A DNA stretch of 64,000 bases from Dickeya undicola (GTDB lineage Bacteria > Pseudomonadota > Gammaproteobacteria > Enterobacterales > Enterobacteriaceae), in NCBI RefSeq assembly GCF_000784735.1, contig NZ_JSYG01000010.1, positions 1 to 64,000 on the forward strand. The letters run 5' to 3'. The position numbers were made by a program, and so were the translations under genes. Below are positions 43,695 to 53,590 of the stretch, in pieces; the stretch's first letter is position 1; every line of letters starts with the position of its first letter. Under the pieces are notes generated by a model. That model was not told the origin of the DNA and made no database searches. It saw only the letters and a program-made list of their open reading frames with translations.

Positions 43695-44646
43695 GGGCGC
43701 TGGCCTTTTTTCTCAAACGGGGGTCGATAATCAGATACAACGCATCCACCAGCAGGTTGATGACCACAAACAACAGGGCGGAGAGCATCACTAACCCCAG
43801 CACCAGCGGCATGTCACGGCTTTCGATGGCGTGCAAGGTAATCTGGCCGATGCCTGCACGACCAAACACGGTTTCGGTCAGCACCGAACCGCTCAGCACG
43901 CCTGCCAGCAGGGTGCCGGTGAGGGTGGACGCCGCCAGCGCGCCGTGGCGCAGGCCGTGCCGAACGCGCAGCCAGGTTTCGCTGACGCCGCGGGTACGCA
44001 CCGTCAGCGCGAACGGCTGCGACAGCGCCTCTTCCAGCCCGTCGCGCAGCACCTGGCTCAGCAGAGCCGCCAGCGGCAGGCTCAGGGTGACGACCGGCAG
44101 CACCAGCGAGATCAACCCGTCGTTGCCCATCACCGGGAACCATTGCAGGTGGAAGCTGAAAACGCTGAGCAACACGATGCCGACCCAGTAGACCGGCGTG
44201 CTGAGCAGCGTCAGTTCCAGCCAGGACATCAGCGCCCGTAGCCGGGCATGGCGTCCGGCGGTCAGCAAGGCGTTGAGGATCGACAGCAGCAACGCCAGCA
44301 CCAGCGCGCTGAGCGCCAGCTGGACGGTTTCCCGCATGGCGTCGCCAATCAACGCCACCACCGGCTGCCGGTACTGATAACTGATGCCGAAATCGCCTTG
44401 TAGCGCCTGTCCGCAGTAGCGCAGGTATTGCATCCACAGCGGCTGATCGAGCCCGAATTGCTTGATCAGCGCTGCCCGGAACGCCTCATCCACCACGTTA
44501 TCGCCGCCGCTCAGGATCGCCACCGGATCGCCGGGGATCAGTTTGACGGCAATAAACGTCAGCGTGGCTGCGCCCCAGAGCACAGCCACGATGGTGAACA
44601 GTCGTTGTAAGGCCGTGACGGCCAGGTTACGGTTTAATCCAGACAT
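43684..44646 (-). CDS. ABC importer permease, DppB type
   Basis: A 320-residue permease of the DppB/GsiC class with six helices. N-terminal LQRLFTIVAVLWGAATLTFIAVKLIPGDPV is typical, as is the late VLTETVFGRAGIGQITLHAIESRDMPLVLGLVML. The start is at one of the paired ATGs at 44649/44646, which overlap the end of the binding-protein gene by about 20 bases; a longer reading from 44808 runs inside that gene and is rejected. Confidence 0.88.
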   Translation of the reverse strand: MSGLNRNLAVTALQRLFTIVAVLWGAATLTFIAVKLIPGDPVAILSGGDNVVDEAFRAALIKQFGLDQPLWMQYLRYCGQALQGDFGISYQYRQPVVALIGDAMRETVQLALSALVLALLLSILNALLTAGRHARLRALMSWLELTLLSTPVYWVGIVLLSVFSFHLQWFPVMGNDGLISLVLPVVTLSLPLAALLSQVLRDGLEEALSQPFALTVRTRGVSETWLRVRHGLRHGALAASTLTGTLLAGVLSGSVLTETVFGRAGIGQITLHAIESRDMPLVLGLVMLSALLFVVINLLVDALYLIIDPRLRKKASAHEQ

Positions 44647-46267
44647 CATAGAAGTTCGGTTTAGCGTTGGTGGCCCAGCTAATGCCCTGTACTTTCTTCG
44701 ACAGGCCCAGTTGGTAGGCCGGGACGAACAGCGGCACGGCATAAGCCTGGTCGAGCAGTTCATGCTGGATCTGGCTGTAGAGCTGCTGACGTTCGGCGTC
44801 GCTGGCACCGATGGCTTTTCTCAGCTTGTCATCCAGCGAGTGGGTGCGGCTGAAGTTGTTGCCGTTGGGCGGAATATAGTTGGAATCAAACACGGTGCGC
44901 AGGATATCCGGCTCGGCACGCACAAAGTAGTTGGACGCGATGTCGTAGTCGTTATCGTTGGTACGGCTGATGAAGCCCCCGCTGTCCACCGGATTAAGTT
45001 GGACATCGATACCGGCCTGTTTCACCTGGAATTGCACCGCCTGGAACAGGGTGATTTCCGCTGCTTCCGACGAACCGGTGCTGTAGACGAAATGTACGGT
45101 CAGGCGTTTGCCGTCTTTGGTGCGGTAGCCTTCGCCGTCTTTGGTTTTCCAGCCTGCCTCATCCAGCAACTGGTTGGCTTTCTTCAGATCAAAGCCGCCC
45201 AGTGATGCGGCTGACTTGTCGTAATACAGCGTGGAAGGGCCAAGAATATTATCCGCGGCTTTCAGGGTGCCGAAGAACGCCACTTTCGTCGCTGACGCGG
45301 CATCCACCGCGTGCAGGAAGGCGCGGCGCACATTGACGTCCTGGAACGGGCCTTTGGAGGTGTTCAGGTACAGCACGCGGTTAACACCAGGGTTCTCACG
45401 GGCGATCAGTTCCAGACGACTGTCTCTTTTCAGCGCGGCGGCGTTGGCGGGTGGCACGGCGTCGATCGCCTGTACCTGACCGCTGCTCAACGCGCCAAGG
45501 CGCACTGAGGATTCCGGCAGGTATTTGAATTCGATTTTATCCAGATAGGCCGGACCGGTGTGGGCGGCATAGCCCGGTCCCCAGTGATAATCCGGGCGTT
45601 TTTTCAGGCGGCTGCCGCTGCCTTTCACGAAGGATTCCAGAATGAACGGACCGGAGCCGACGATGGTGTTGCTGGTGTTCGGGGTGTTTTTCAGGTACGT
45701 CGGCGACTGAATGCCCAAATACGGCAGGCTCAGCCCCTGCAGCAACGCGGCGAACGGGCTCTTATAGCTGATCACCAGCGTGTAGTCGTCCGGCGTGGTA
45801 ATGCTGTCGATGGGGCCCAGCAGGGATTTGGCGTAGCTGGAGGTGGTTTTCGGGTCGAGAATACGGTCCAGATTGTATTTCACGGCGGCGGCGTCCAGTT
45901 TGGTGCCGTCGCTGAACGTCACGTCTTTACGCAAGTGGAAAGTATAACGGGTGTTGTTGTCGCTGATTTCCCAGCGTTCGGCCAGCCAGGGGGTAAACCG
46001 GTTATCTTCCGCCTGACCTACCAGCGAATCTACCACGTTGCGAGCCACCAGCGCGGCTACGGAATACGCGGTGATGGAGGGATCGATGACCGGGGTATCG
46101 CTACCCAGACCGATATTCAGCGTGCCACCTTGCACGGGTGTGATGGCGGCATCCGCCGAGTGGGCGAAAGGCGATGCCCCCACCGCCAGAGACAGCAACC
46201 CTGCGGTGAGTAAGGAAATCCGTGATGCTTTGCTTGCCGAAGCTCTTGCTGGAGAGTGTGTCGCCAT
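44627..46267 (-). CDS. Periplasmic substrate-binding protein of ABC importer
   Basis: A 546-residue SBP_bac_5 protein, first gene of the second peptide-type importer. The signal peptide is RISLLTAGLLSLAVGASPFAHSADA after a basic start, cleaved near residue 38. Family text: GGTLNIGLGSDTPVIDP, LRKDVTFSDGTKLDAAAVKYNLDRILDP, VGSGPFILESF. The ATG at 46267 has GAGGATTCAGGGA upstream. The substrate may be a peptide, opine or other small solute; it differs clearly from the 16350-17882 binding protein, so the two importers are not a recent duplication. Confidence 0.87.
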   Translation of the reverse strand: MATHSPARASASKASRISLLTAGLLSLAVGASPFAHSADAAITPVQGGTLNIGLGSDTPVIDPSITAYSVAALVARNVVDSLVGQAEDNRFTPWLAERWEISDNNTRYTFHLRKDVTFSDGTKLDAAAVKYNLDRILDPKTTSSYAKSLLGPIDSITTPDDYTLVISYKSPFAALLQGLSLPYLGIQSPTYLKNTPNTSNTIVGSGPFILESFVKGSGSRLKKRPDYHWGPGYAAHTGPAYLDKIEFKYLPESSVRLGALSSGQVQAIDAVPPANAAALKRDSRLELIARENPGVNRVLYLNTSKGPFQDVNVRRAFLHAVDAASATKVAFFGTLKAADNILGPSTLYYDKSAASLGGFDLKKANQLLDEAGWKTKDGEGYRTKDGKRLTVHFVYSTGSSEAAEITLFQAVQFQVKQAGIDVQLNPVDSGGFISRTNDNDYDIASNYFVRAEPDILRTVFDSNYIPPNGNNFSRTHSLDDKLRKAIGASDAERQQLYSQIQHELLDQAYAVPLFVPAYQLGLSKKVQGISWATNAKPNFYDVWIKP

Positions 46268-46433
46268 TCCCTGAATCCTCAAAATTAGCATAGTAATAAG
46301 GAGTGTAGTCTTGATGACCTACTCTAGGGGGTTGCCATAGACGTGTAAAAGTATAAAAAATTATTTTTAATTCCTGAAATGATATAAAAGAACGCTATTT
46401 TTATAAGACTTTTTTGATAAGGCATCAGAATAA

Positions 46434-46457
46434 AGGCCATCCATGAAAAGATGGCCT
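46434..46457 (-). terminator. Terminator of the YagU-like gene
   Basis: 8-bp stem AGGCCATC (46434-46441) / GATGGCCT (46450-46457) with an 8-base loop. In the minus direction it is followed by TTTATTC. It ends 16 bases past the gene's stop codon. Confidence 0.75.
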
Positions 46458-46472
46458 GATAAGGCAGGAAAC

Positions 46473-47015
46473 TCAGTGCACGTGCTGTGTTGTCAGCGTG
46501 TTGTCTTCTGACTGGTGGGTGATGCGGTTGCGCAGATCGCGCCGTGCCAGTTCGGCAACCCAGAAGCAGAACATGTGGCCGAAGATTTCTGAGAAGTGCT
46601 CAGCGAATGGCTGGTCCCACGGCGCAGGTACAGTACCGAACAGCGGCAGCAGTACGACATGGAAAACGGCCCACAGTACTAAACCGTAAAACGCCCCTTG
46701 CCAAAGCTTGATGCGTGGCCAGAATTCCGCTGCTACGCAGTAAAGCACAGTAAAGGTAATCGAGAAGCCGAAATGCATGATGAAGCTCATGATCGGCCGC
46801 GGATTGCCGTTGAACAGATAGGTCAGATGCGAGAGATCAAACGACATGCCAAGCTGTTGCAATAATTGCTGAGGCGGGTTGGTCAGATCCCTTTCCGGGG
46901 TACGTGGCGGAAAAGGAATTTCCCAGCCGAATTTGGCGATCGCGCAAATGATGCCGGCAATAATGCCAATCATCACCGCCAATATGATTTTTTCCTTAAC
47001 GGTACGAGCTTGCAT
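46473..47015 (-). CDS. YagU-family inner membrane protein (DUF1440)
   Basis: A 180-residue inner-membrane protein of the YagU/DUF1440 family (E. coli YagU 204, linked to acid tolerance). Shared text: GIIAGIICAIAKFGWEIPFPPRTP, the late AEFWPRIKLWQGAFYGLVLW and EIFGHMFCFWVAELARRDLRNRITH. About four helices. The ATG at 47015 has AGGAGAAA ahead; a start at 47141 would add 42 residues of non-family sequence. Confidence 0.85.
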   Translation of the reverse strand: MQARTVKEKIILAVMIGIIAGIICAIAKFGWEIPFPPRTPERDLTNPPQQLLQQLGMSFDLSHLTYLFNGNPRPIMSFIMHFGFSITFTVLYCVAAEFWPRIKLWQGAFYGLVLWAVFHVVLLPLFGTVPAPWDQPFAEHFSEIFGHMFCFWVAELARRDLRNRITHQSEDNTLTTQHVH

Positions 47016-47424
47016 GGTATTTCTCCTTGGGGACAAAAAATAAAAAAAGAAAAGACGAACAGTGAATAATTCACTCTCCTTTAAATAGTTACGATCGTCT
47101 TTGCTGATAGCATACGCCTTTAAATCACGATGTTCGAGCATTCGTTATCAAGGCTATCTATCTGATGTGTTAATTATTTTTTCCAGCCATAATAGATGTT
47201 CTTTTAATGTGCAAAATATTAAAGGCTGTGGCTTCTTGTGATAAAAATGTATTGTGATTTATCTGAGGAATGGATAATTCCGTCAGTAAATATTAATACG
47301 TTATCGAATGTGGCGAAAATAATTGGTGGTGCTTATTTTACTGTTATGATGAAATCTGAATGTTGCGTAACGGCCTGGACATTATTCAGACGAAAATAAC
47401 ATGTGCGCCTGACAAGGATGATCG
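47016..47424. other. AT-rich divergent intergenic region
   Basis: About 410 bases, AT-rich throughout, between the YagU-like gene (minus) and a lipoprotein gene (plus). It should carry both promoters. No RNA gene, repeat or operator was recognised. Confidence 0.4.
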
Positions 47425-48459
47425 ATGAGAAAAGTGATGTGGCTGGCGATGTTGCTGGTCGTGCCGTTGCTGGTGTCCTGTATCCGTTTTTCCAATCCTG
47501 CCCCTTATAAAAAGATGCTGCGTGCTGAGTTCGGCGAACAGTTGCAGTACCTCGATATGACCCGGCTTTCGCCCTCGGAACCGTTTAAATCCTGGCAAGG
47601 CGTGTATGCGCTCTATTTGCTCGATCGCAGTGATAACCAGACCTTCATGGTTCGCTTTACCGAAACCGATTCTCCCGCACAGTTTCTGGCGCGGGTACAG
47701 GCGGATCGGGCAGAGAAGACCGCGTTCGTCAAACGGCAGCAAGCGTACCTTGAACGGTTGCTGAAACTGAATCTGACGGGGGATTTTTTCTCGCTGGCGG
47801 GCGAAGATTTGCAGGATCGGGACGAGTGGCTGGTGGCGTATTTCGCCGATCTTTCACAGCTTGGTCAGGATCGGTTTTTTATGTCAGACGCCAGTCTGAA
47901 AGCGCTGGCTGCCGCGCTGGCGCAAAACCGCGATCCCAAACCGACGATCCGGATTTACGACGTCAGCCTGAAAGCCAGGTACGCTGATGTATTGAAAAAG
48001 CACTATCACGGTATTAATGAGCCGATCGGCGGTGAGCGTTATACCTACCGCGTCAGTCTGGCGGATGGCGGGGCGGTCGCTTATGGTATCGATAATATCG
48101 TTTCTCCCGCGCCCGGCATTGTCGAAGAAAAAAAGACCCCGCTCTATGATCGCTGCTATCAGGTTATTGCCCGGCAGATTAGTGAAAACTATTTTTATCG
48201 CACCTATGGCGTCTATATTTCACCGCTTGGTTTTTATCTGAATGATTCGGTTATCCGCGAACGCATTCAGGAAAAATTGGGGACCCGACCTTATTTTTCT
48301 TTTTCACTATTGGATCAACTGAACGGTCGGAACGTTGTGCGAGGTATTGTGGAATATACCGACTGGAAAAACGGCGATGGCAAACAGCATGTGTTTGAAT
48401 ACACTTATTTCTTTGCTGACGAACAAGTGGTATTGCAGGATTTACGGGCCACGCTGTAA
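47425..48459 (+). CDS. Hypothetical lipoprotein
   Basis: A 344-residue predicted lipoprotein: signal MRKVMWLAMLLVVPLLVSC with the lipobox LLVSC and lipidation at Cys19; the following Ile-Arg does not give the Asp+2 retention signal, so outer-membrane sorting is expected. The mature part is soluble with mixed helix and strand (YRVSLADGGAVAYGIDNIVSP, FSFSLLDQLNGRNVVRGIVEYTDW). I do not recognise the family. AAGGATG precedes the ATG. Convergent with ubiI, 38 bases apart; no operon partner. Confidence 0.72.
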   Translation: MRKVMWLAMLLVVPLLVSCIRFSNPAPYKKMLRAEFGEQLQYLDMTRLSPSEPFKSWQGVYALYLLDRSDNQTFMVRFTETDSPAQFLARVQADRAEKTAFVKRQQAYLERLLKLNLTGDFFSLAGEDLQDRDEWLVAYFADLSQLGQDRFFMSDASLKALAAALAQNRDPKPTIRIYDVSLKARYADVLKKHYHGINEPIGGERYTYRVSLADGGAVAYGIDNIVSPAPGIVEEKKTPLYDRCYQVIARQISENYFYRTYGVYISPLGFYLNDSVIRERIQEKLGTRPYFSFSLLDQLNGRNVVRGIVEYTDWKNGDGKQHVFEYTYFFADEQVVLQDLRATL

Positions 48460-48497
48460 CGCACGCGGCCCGAAACGCTCAGAGAATGCGGCAACGT

Positions 48498-49709
48498 TTA
48501 GCCCGCATTTTTCAGCCAGTCCGGTAGATCGTTAAGCCCCATTGCCTGGCGTACCAGCGTTGGTTTGATGCCTGGCAGTGTGTCCGCCAGTTTCAGGCCG
48601 ATGTCGCGCAGCAAGCCGCCGACCGGATGGGACGCAGCGAACAAGGTGCGAAAGCCTTGCATACTCGCCAGCATCAGTGCGGCGCTGTGCTTGCGGCGTC
48701 GTTCGTAGCGCCGCAAATACAGGTGCTGGCCGATGTCTTTACCTTGAGTCTGCAACCGCTTGAGTTCGGCAATCAGCTCCGCTACGTCCATAAAACCCAG
48801 GTTGACGCCTTGTCCGGCCAGCGGATGGATGGTGTGTGCGGCATCGCCAATCAGCACCAACCGATGGGCGGCAAAGCTGCGGGCATAACGGGCGGTAAGT
48901 GGGAACGTTTGACGGTCGCCCTCCAACTGGCACAGCCCCAGCCGCATATCGAAGGTCATCGCTAACTGCCTGGCGAACTCGTCGGCGGGCAGCTCGCGCA
49001 TCTGTTGGGCACGTTCCGGTGGCAGCGACCAGACGATCGAGCTGAGATGCGGATCGCCAAGCGGCAGAAACGCCAGAATGCCGTCGCCGTGGAACACCTG
49101 GCTGGCGATGGCGTTGTGTGGCTGCTCGGTGCGGATAGTGGCGACCAGCGCGTGATGGCCGTAATCCCAGAAAGTTAGTGGAATGTCGGCGTGCTGGCGC
49201 AGCCAGGAGTGTGCGCCGTCTGCCCCGACGACCAGCCGGGCGGTGAGCATGTTGCCGTCTTCCAGCGTAATAAAGGCTTCGTTTTCGCCCCAGGCGACCT
49301 GCCGCAACGTGGCGGGTGCCAGCAGGGTGATATCCCTTGATTGGGCGGCCTGTTGCCACAGCGCCCACTGGATGACGTCGTTTTCAATAATGTGGCCGAG
49401 CCGGGAGAAGCCGAACTCTTCACCGCAAAAACGGATATTGCCGAAGCTGTCTTTATCCCAGACATACATTTCGTTGTAAGGGCTAATCCGCTGCGCAGCA
49501 ATACCCGGCCAGACGTTGAGCTTGCGCAGCAGCGCCTCGCTGGCGGCATTAATGGCGGAAACGCGCAGCGCGTGCGGGCCGTTTGTCAGCGGTTCGGTCG
49601 CGGTCTGTTTTTCCAACACGGCGACGCTCAGGCCGCTGCCTTGCAGACCGCAGGCCAGCGCCAGTCCAACCATTCCCCCGCCTGCGATGACCACATCAAA
49701 TGATTGCAT
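48498..49709 (-). CDS. ubiI: 2-octaprenylphenol 6-hydroxylase (ubiquinone C5 hydroxylase)
   Basis: A 403-residue FAD monooxygenase, formerly VisC (E. coli 400), that adds the C5 hydroxyl in ubiquinone synthesis. FAD motifs: VVIAGGGMVGLALACGLQGSG at the N-terminus, VVGADGAHSWLR in the middle and VLIGDAAHTIHPLAGQGVNLGFMD late. The match to E. coli UbiI continues to the end (MGLNDLPDWL). The ATG at 49709 is the family start. Last gene of ygfB-pepP-ubiH-ubiI. Confidence 0.96.
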   Translation of the reverse strand: MQSFDVVIAGGGMVGLALACGLQGSGLSVAVLEKQTATEPLTNGPHALRVSAINAASEALLRKLNVWPGIAAQRISPYNEMYVWDKDSFGNIRFCGEEFGFSRLGHIIENDVIQWALWQQAAQSRDITLLAPATLRQVAWGENEAFITLEDGNMLTARLVVGADGAHSWLRQHADIPLTFWDYGHHALVATIRTEQPHNAIASQVFHGDGILAFLPLGDPHLSSIVWSLPPERAQQMRELPADEFARQLAMTFDMRLGLCQLEGDRQTFPLTARYARSFAAHRLVLIGDAAHTIHPLAGQGVNLGFMDVAELIAELKRLQTQGKDIGQHLYLRRYERRRKHSAALMLASMQGFRTLFAASHPVGGLLRDIGLKLADTLPGIKPTLVRQAMGLNDLPDWLKNAG

Positions 49710-49731
49710 AGAGCATGAATTCCTGTCTGTG

Positions 49732-50910
49732 TTAACGTTCCACCCAACCCAGCGTGCGCCGCGCCAGCACATCCCGCAGCCGCGGCAGGCTGTTCATCGC
49801 CATCAACCCCAGATTCCGCCCGACTTCCATCGGGAACAGGTGATTGGAGAAGACGCGCACCAGCCCGTCAGTCAAGGCTACTGTGGTGTGCTGATCCGGC
49901 TGGCGGCGGCGCTGATAGCGTTGCAATACCCGCAGACTGCCTGGGTCTTCACCCTGTTTAACGGCGGCTGTCAGCGTTTCTGCCAATGTCATTACATCGC
50001 GCAGACCGAGGTTGAATCCTTGCCCGGCAATAGGGTGCAGGGTTTGCGCGGCGTTACCCACCAACGCCAGACGATGGCTGATATGCTGACGGGCAGTGAC
50101 CAGCGCCAGCGGGTAGCTGTGACGCTCGCCGACTTGCGTGATGGCGCCCAGACGCCAGCCAAAAGCCCGCTGCAACTGCTGGCGAAACTGTGCGTCGCTC
50201 CAGTTATCCACCTCGGCTTGTTGTGACAGTGGGTGGCACCACACCAGCGAACTGCGGCCTTTGCTCATCGGTAACAGTGCCAGTGGGCCATGCCTGGTGA
50301 AGCGTTCATAGGCGCGGCCCCGATGGGCTTCGGCGGTCGCGACGTTGGCGATGATCGCCACCTGTTCATACGGCGACTGCTGCCACTGAATACCGGCGTG
50401 CTGCGCCAGTTGGGAGCGGGAGCCGTCGGCCGCCACCAGCAACTGCCCACTGAGACGGGTGCCGTTATCCAGCAGCAGTGATGCGCTGTCCGCTTCCCGG
50501 TCGACCTCCACCACCCTGGCCGGGCAGTGCAGTCGCACGCCGGGGGCATTCTGTAGCAGTGAAAACAGCCGCTTGCCGACGTCGTGCAGCTCGACCACGT
50601 GGCCCAGTGTGGATACCTGATAATCACTGGCCTGTAACCGTACCCGTCCCGCATGGCCCTGATCGCTAACGTGCACGCTGGCGATAGGGGTTGCGACTGG
50701 GGCGAGTGTCTGCCAGATGCCGATGGCATCCAGCTGTGTACAGGTGCCTTGTGCCAGCGCGATGGCGCGGGCGTCAAAGCCGGGGTGGTGGTTTTCCTGC
50801 GGCGAGCGAGCTTCGATCAGATCCACCGGGATCTGGCCGCCTGACAGACGGGAGATCGCTAATGCCAGCGTTGCGCCTGCCATTCCACCGCCGACAATCA
50901 TGATGGTCAT
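49732..50910 (-). CDS. ubiH: 2-octaprenyl-6-methoxyphenol hydroxylase
   Basis: A 392-residue FAD monooxygenase, the same length as E. coli UbiH, that hydroxylates C1 of the ubiquinone ring. It has IVGGGMAGATLALAISRL, the DG motif LVAADGSRSQLAQHAG and LVGNAAQTLHPIAGQGFNLGLRD. It overlaps pepP by 4 bases and is followed by its paralogue ubiI after 22 bases; both act in the Ubi complex. Confidence 0.96.
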   Translation of the reverse strand: MTIMIVGGGMAGATLALAISRLSGGQIPVDLIEARSPQENHHPGFDARAIALAQGTCTQLDAIGIWQTLAPVATPIASVHVSDQGHAGRVRLQASDYQVSTLGHVVELHDVGKRLFSLLQNAPGVRLHCPARVVEVDREADSASLLLDNGTRLSGQLLVAADGSRSQLAQHAGIQWQQSPYEQVAIIANVATAEAHRGRAYERFTRHGPLALLPMSKGRSSLVWCHPLSQQAEVDNWSDAQFRQQLQRAFGWRLGAITQVGERHSYPLALVTARQHISHRLALVGNAAQTLHPIAGQGFNLGLRDVMTLAETLTAAVKQGEDPGSLRVLQRYQRRRQPDQHTTVALTDGLVRVFSNHLFPMEVGRNLGLMAMNSLPRLRDVLARRTLGWVER

Positions 50911-52235
50911 GAGGCTTGTCCTGCCGCCCTTGTCATCAATGCTTCAATCTCGTTCGGATCTTTCACCACGCCGCTGGTCAGCACCTCGTTGCCGTTTGCG
51001 GTGATGACGATATCGTCTTCGATACGAATACCGATGCCGCGGTACTCCGGCGGCACATCGGCATCCGGCGCGATGTACAGGCCCGGCTCGACCGTCAGCA
51101 CCATGCCCGGCTCCAGAATACGGCCGCGATCGGCGGTGCCGTAGTCGCCGACGTCATGCACGTCCATGCCCAGCCAGTGGCTCAGGCCGTGCATGAAGAA
51201 CTGACGGTGCGCCTGCTCGGCGAACAAGGTGTCGACATCGCCTTGCAGAAGGCCGAGTTTGATCAGACCGCGCAGCATGATACGCACCACCTCTTCGTTC
51301 ACTTCACGGATGCTGCGACCCGGTGCGAACATCTCGATAGCGCGTACTTCTGATTCCAGCACGATGTCGTAAATGGCCCGCTGTGCCGGGGTGAATTTGC
51401 CGTTGACCGGGAAGGTGCGGGTAATGTCGCCCGCGTAGCCCTGATATTCGCAACCGGCGTCGATCAACACCAGATCGCCGTCGCGCATCTGAGATTCATT
51501 TTCGGTGTAGTGCAGAATGCAGGCGTTTTCGCCACTGCCGACAATGGTGTTATAGGACGGATAGCGCGCGCCGTGGCGGGTGAATTCGTGGTGGATTTCC
51601 CCTTCCAACTGGTATTCGAACATGCCGGGGCGACATTTTTCCATAGCACGGGTGTGGGCCAGTGCACTGATTTCACCGGCGCGGCGCAGGATGTCGATTT
51701 CCGCCGCCGATTTAAACAGGCGCATATCGTGCACCCACGGACGCCAGTCGGTCAGCGTTGTCGGTGCGTTGAAACCTTTGCGTTTACCGCCGGTACGCAG
51801 AGTTTCCAACGCAGCGAACACCAGCTTGTCGGCATAGGCATATTCACCCTGTGCGTGGTAGACCACATCCAGGCCGTTGAGCAGCAGGTGCAATTGTTCG
51901 CCGATCTCGTTGAACGGCAACGCACGGTCTACGCCCAGTTTGGCCGGTGCCGCTTCCTGGCCGAGACGACGACCGAACCAGATTTCAGCGGTGACGTCGC
52001 GTACCCGGTTAAACAGTACGCTGTGATGGTGATTCTCGTCGCTCTTGATTAGCAGTAACGCGGCTTCCGGCTCGTTGAAACCAGTGAAATACCAGAAGTC
52101 GCTACTCTGACGGTAGGGGTAGTCACTGTCTGCGTTACGTTGTGCTTCCGGTGCGGCGAACAGGATAGCCGCACTGCCGGGCACCATCTTGTCCAGCAGG
52201 GCCAGACGGCGGCGGAGGTATTCTTGTTGATTCAT
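50907..52235 (-). CDS. pepP: Xaa-Pro aminopeptidase P
   Basis: A 442-residue metallopeptidase (E. coli PepP 441) that removes N-terminal residues before proline. The dinuclear metal ligands are visible: Asp pair in LVLIDAGCEYQGYAGDITRTFP, His in FFMHGLSHWLGMDVHD, Glu in VLTVEPGLYI and Glu in IGIRIEDDIVIT. Second gene of the operon, overlapping ubiH by 4 bases, an order conserved in enterobacteria. Confidence 0.96.
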   Translation of the reverse strand: MNQQEYLRRRLALLDKMVPGSAAILFAAPEAQRNADSDYPYRQSSDFWYFTGFNEPEAALLLIKSDENHHHSVLFNRVRDVTAEIWFGRRLGQEAAPAKLGVDRALPFNEIGEQLHLLLNGLDVVYHAQGEYAYADKLVFAALETLRTGGKRKGFNAPTTLTDWRPWVHDMRLFKSAAEIDILRRAGEISALAHTRAMEKCRPGMFEYQLEGEIHHEFTRHGARYPSYNTIVGSGENACILHYTENESQMRDGDLVLIDAGCEYQGYAGDITRTFPVNGKFTPAQRAIYDIVLESEVRAIEMFAPGRSIREVNEEVVRIMLRGLIKLGLLQGDVDTLFAEQAHRQFFMHGLSHWLGMDVHDVGDYGTADRGRILEPGMVLTVEPGLYIAPDADVPPEYRGIGIRIEDDIVITANGNEVLTSGVVKDPNEIEALMTRAAGQAS

Positions 52236-52275
52236 TACCTGCTCCTGAAAAAGGGCATCAAATGCAGAATGTGTA

Positions 52276-52860
52276 TTAATGCAGTGTCGGTTTTTTCTGC
52301 TCCGGCGCAGTAACTACCGGACGGGTGAACTCGTTATGGCACATGATGGCCGCCACCCGTACATATTCGATCACTTCTTCCAGCGACTGCTCCAGTTCAT
52401 CTTTATCTTCGTCTTCGTCGTAACCGAGCTGGGCGATGTTGCGCAGATCGTCAATCGCTTCTTTCAGCTCGCCCTGCGTTTTACCAAGGCGAGGCTGGAC
52501 GACACCGAGGCCGAGCAGAAAATGGTTGACCCAACCGGCTAGCGCATCGGCGCGGTCGAATACACTAACGTGCTCCAGCGCATCGTCCGGCAGGAACAGC
52601 TGGAACAGAAAGCTGTCATCCTCCAGTGCGTCGCGGGTCACCTGATACAGGTGTTGCAGCGGCTGGGCCAGTGTCTGTGGGAAGGCCATGCCGTCGTTGG
52701 TCAGTTCAAACGTCAGCGTTTTCCAGCTATCGTCATGGTTACCACCGCATAACATACCGCTTATCAGTCCGTGCATTTCGGCGGCGGTCAGGGCCACCTG
52801 ATGTTGTTGCAATAACTGGTCGATAGTGTCGTAACCGGGGAGTGTATTCTGTATAGACAT
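52276..52860 (-). CDS. ygfB: YgfB/UPF0149 family protein
   Basis: A 194-residue protein of the UPF0149 (YgfB/YecA) family. Typical text: [59 protein letters not shown] and [30 protein letters not shown]. The biochemical role in enterobacteria is unknown. First gene of ygfB-pepP-ubiH-ubiI and divergent from zapA, the conserved arrangement. Confidence 0.94.
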   Translation of the reverse strand: MSIQNTLPGYDTIDQLLQQHQVALTAAEMHGLISGMLCGGNHDDSWKTLTFELTNDGMAFPQTLAQPLQHLYQVTRDALEDDSFLFQLFLPDDALEHVSVFDRADALAGWVNHFLLGLGVVQPRLGKTQGELKEAIDDLRNIAQLGYDEDEDKDELEQSLEEVIEYVRVAAIMCHNEFTRPVVTAPEQKKPTLH

Positions 52861-53030
52861 GAGCTTTCATCGTCGTTGGCAGGTCGTTCGTGTTATGCTA
52901 CCACCAAGCTCCGCTGCTATACCAGCAAGCTCCGTCGGCAGATGTACACCCAATGGATTCACGCGGCAGGACAGCCGACTTTCTTTTTGAGCAATGTCCC
53001 TGCCACTGACAATCTTATGGGTATAATAAA

Positions 53031-53086
53031 GGGCTTGTATCTTCTATTTTGGATATATGGGCTTGTATCTTTTATTTTGGATATAT
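53031..53086. repeat. Tandem 28-base duplication in the ygfB-zapA gap
   Basis: Two head-to-tail copies, 53031-53058 and 53059-53086, differing at one base. Each contains GGGCTTGTATCTT and ends in TTGGATATAT, so each could supply a TATAT-type -10 element for zapA. It lies in the 318-base divergent region 52861-53178, which otherwise holds the ygfB promoter and repeated CAAGCTCCG near 52900-52935. Confidence 0.9.
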
Positions 53087-53178
53087 ATAGTAGCGCCCGC
53101 TTTTTCCAGGCCCCGTCACGGGCCGCGCAGCGGATGTCCCTCATGCGGGCGTGAAACGAAATAAGGCAGGAAGGTGAC

Positions 53179-53508
53179 ATGTCTGCACAACCGGTAGATA
53201 TTCAGATTTTTGGCCGTTCGTTAAGAGTCAATTGTCCGCCAGAACAGCAGGATGCGCTGAATCAGGCTGCGGAGGATCTTAACCAGCGGTTGCAGGACCT
53301 CAAGGTTCGTACCCGGGTGACGAACACGGAGCAACTGGTGTTCATCGCGGCACTCAATGTGTGCCACGAGCTGGCGCAAGAGCGCTTGAAAACCCGCGAT
53401 TATGCCGCCAATATGGAACAGCGTATTCGCATGTTGCAGCAGACGATTGAACAGGCGTTGCTGGAGCAGGGCCGTATTACCGAGCGTCAGGGCGCGCAAT
53501 TTGAGTAG
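53179..53508 (+). CDS. zapA: Cell division protein ZapA
   Basis: A 109-residue ZapA (E. coli 109), which bundles FtsZ filaments at the division site. N-terminal dimer head ([38 protein letters not shown]) and a long C-terminal coiled coil ([25 protein letters not shown]). GGAAGG precedes the ATG. Followed by 6S RNA, as in all enterobacteria. Confidence 0.96.
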   Translation: MSAQPVDIQIFGRSLRVNCPPEQQDALNQAAEDLNQRLQDLKVRTRVTNTEQLVFIAALNVCHELAQERLKTRDYAANMEQRIRMLQQTIEQALLEQGRITERQGAQFE

Positions 53509-53590
53509 CGCGTCTCGTTTTGACAAAAGTACGGTTTTTTTGGGTAACACATCGCTGCCAGACATGATAAGGTAGCGTTGAAAGAACAAA

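Noticed and set aside
43684-44808. Longer permease starting at 44808
   Set aside because: The extra 54 residues overlap the binding-protein gene in another frame and do not look like a permease N-terminus.
41116-46267. Second ABC importer as a recent duplicate of the one at 16350-21699
   Set aside because: The binding proteins are dissimilar and the ATPases are fused in one and separate in the other, so they are distant members of one family.
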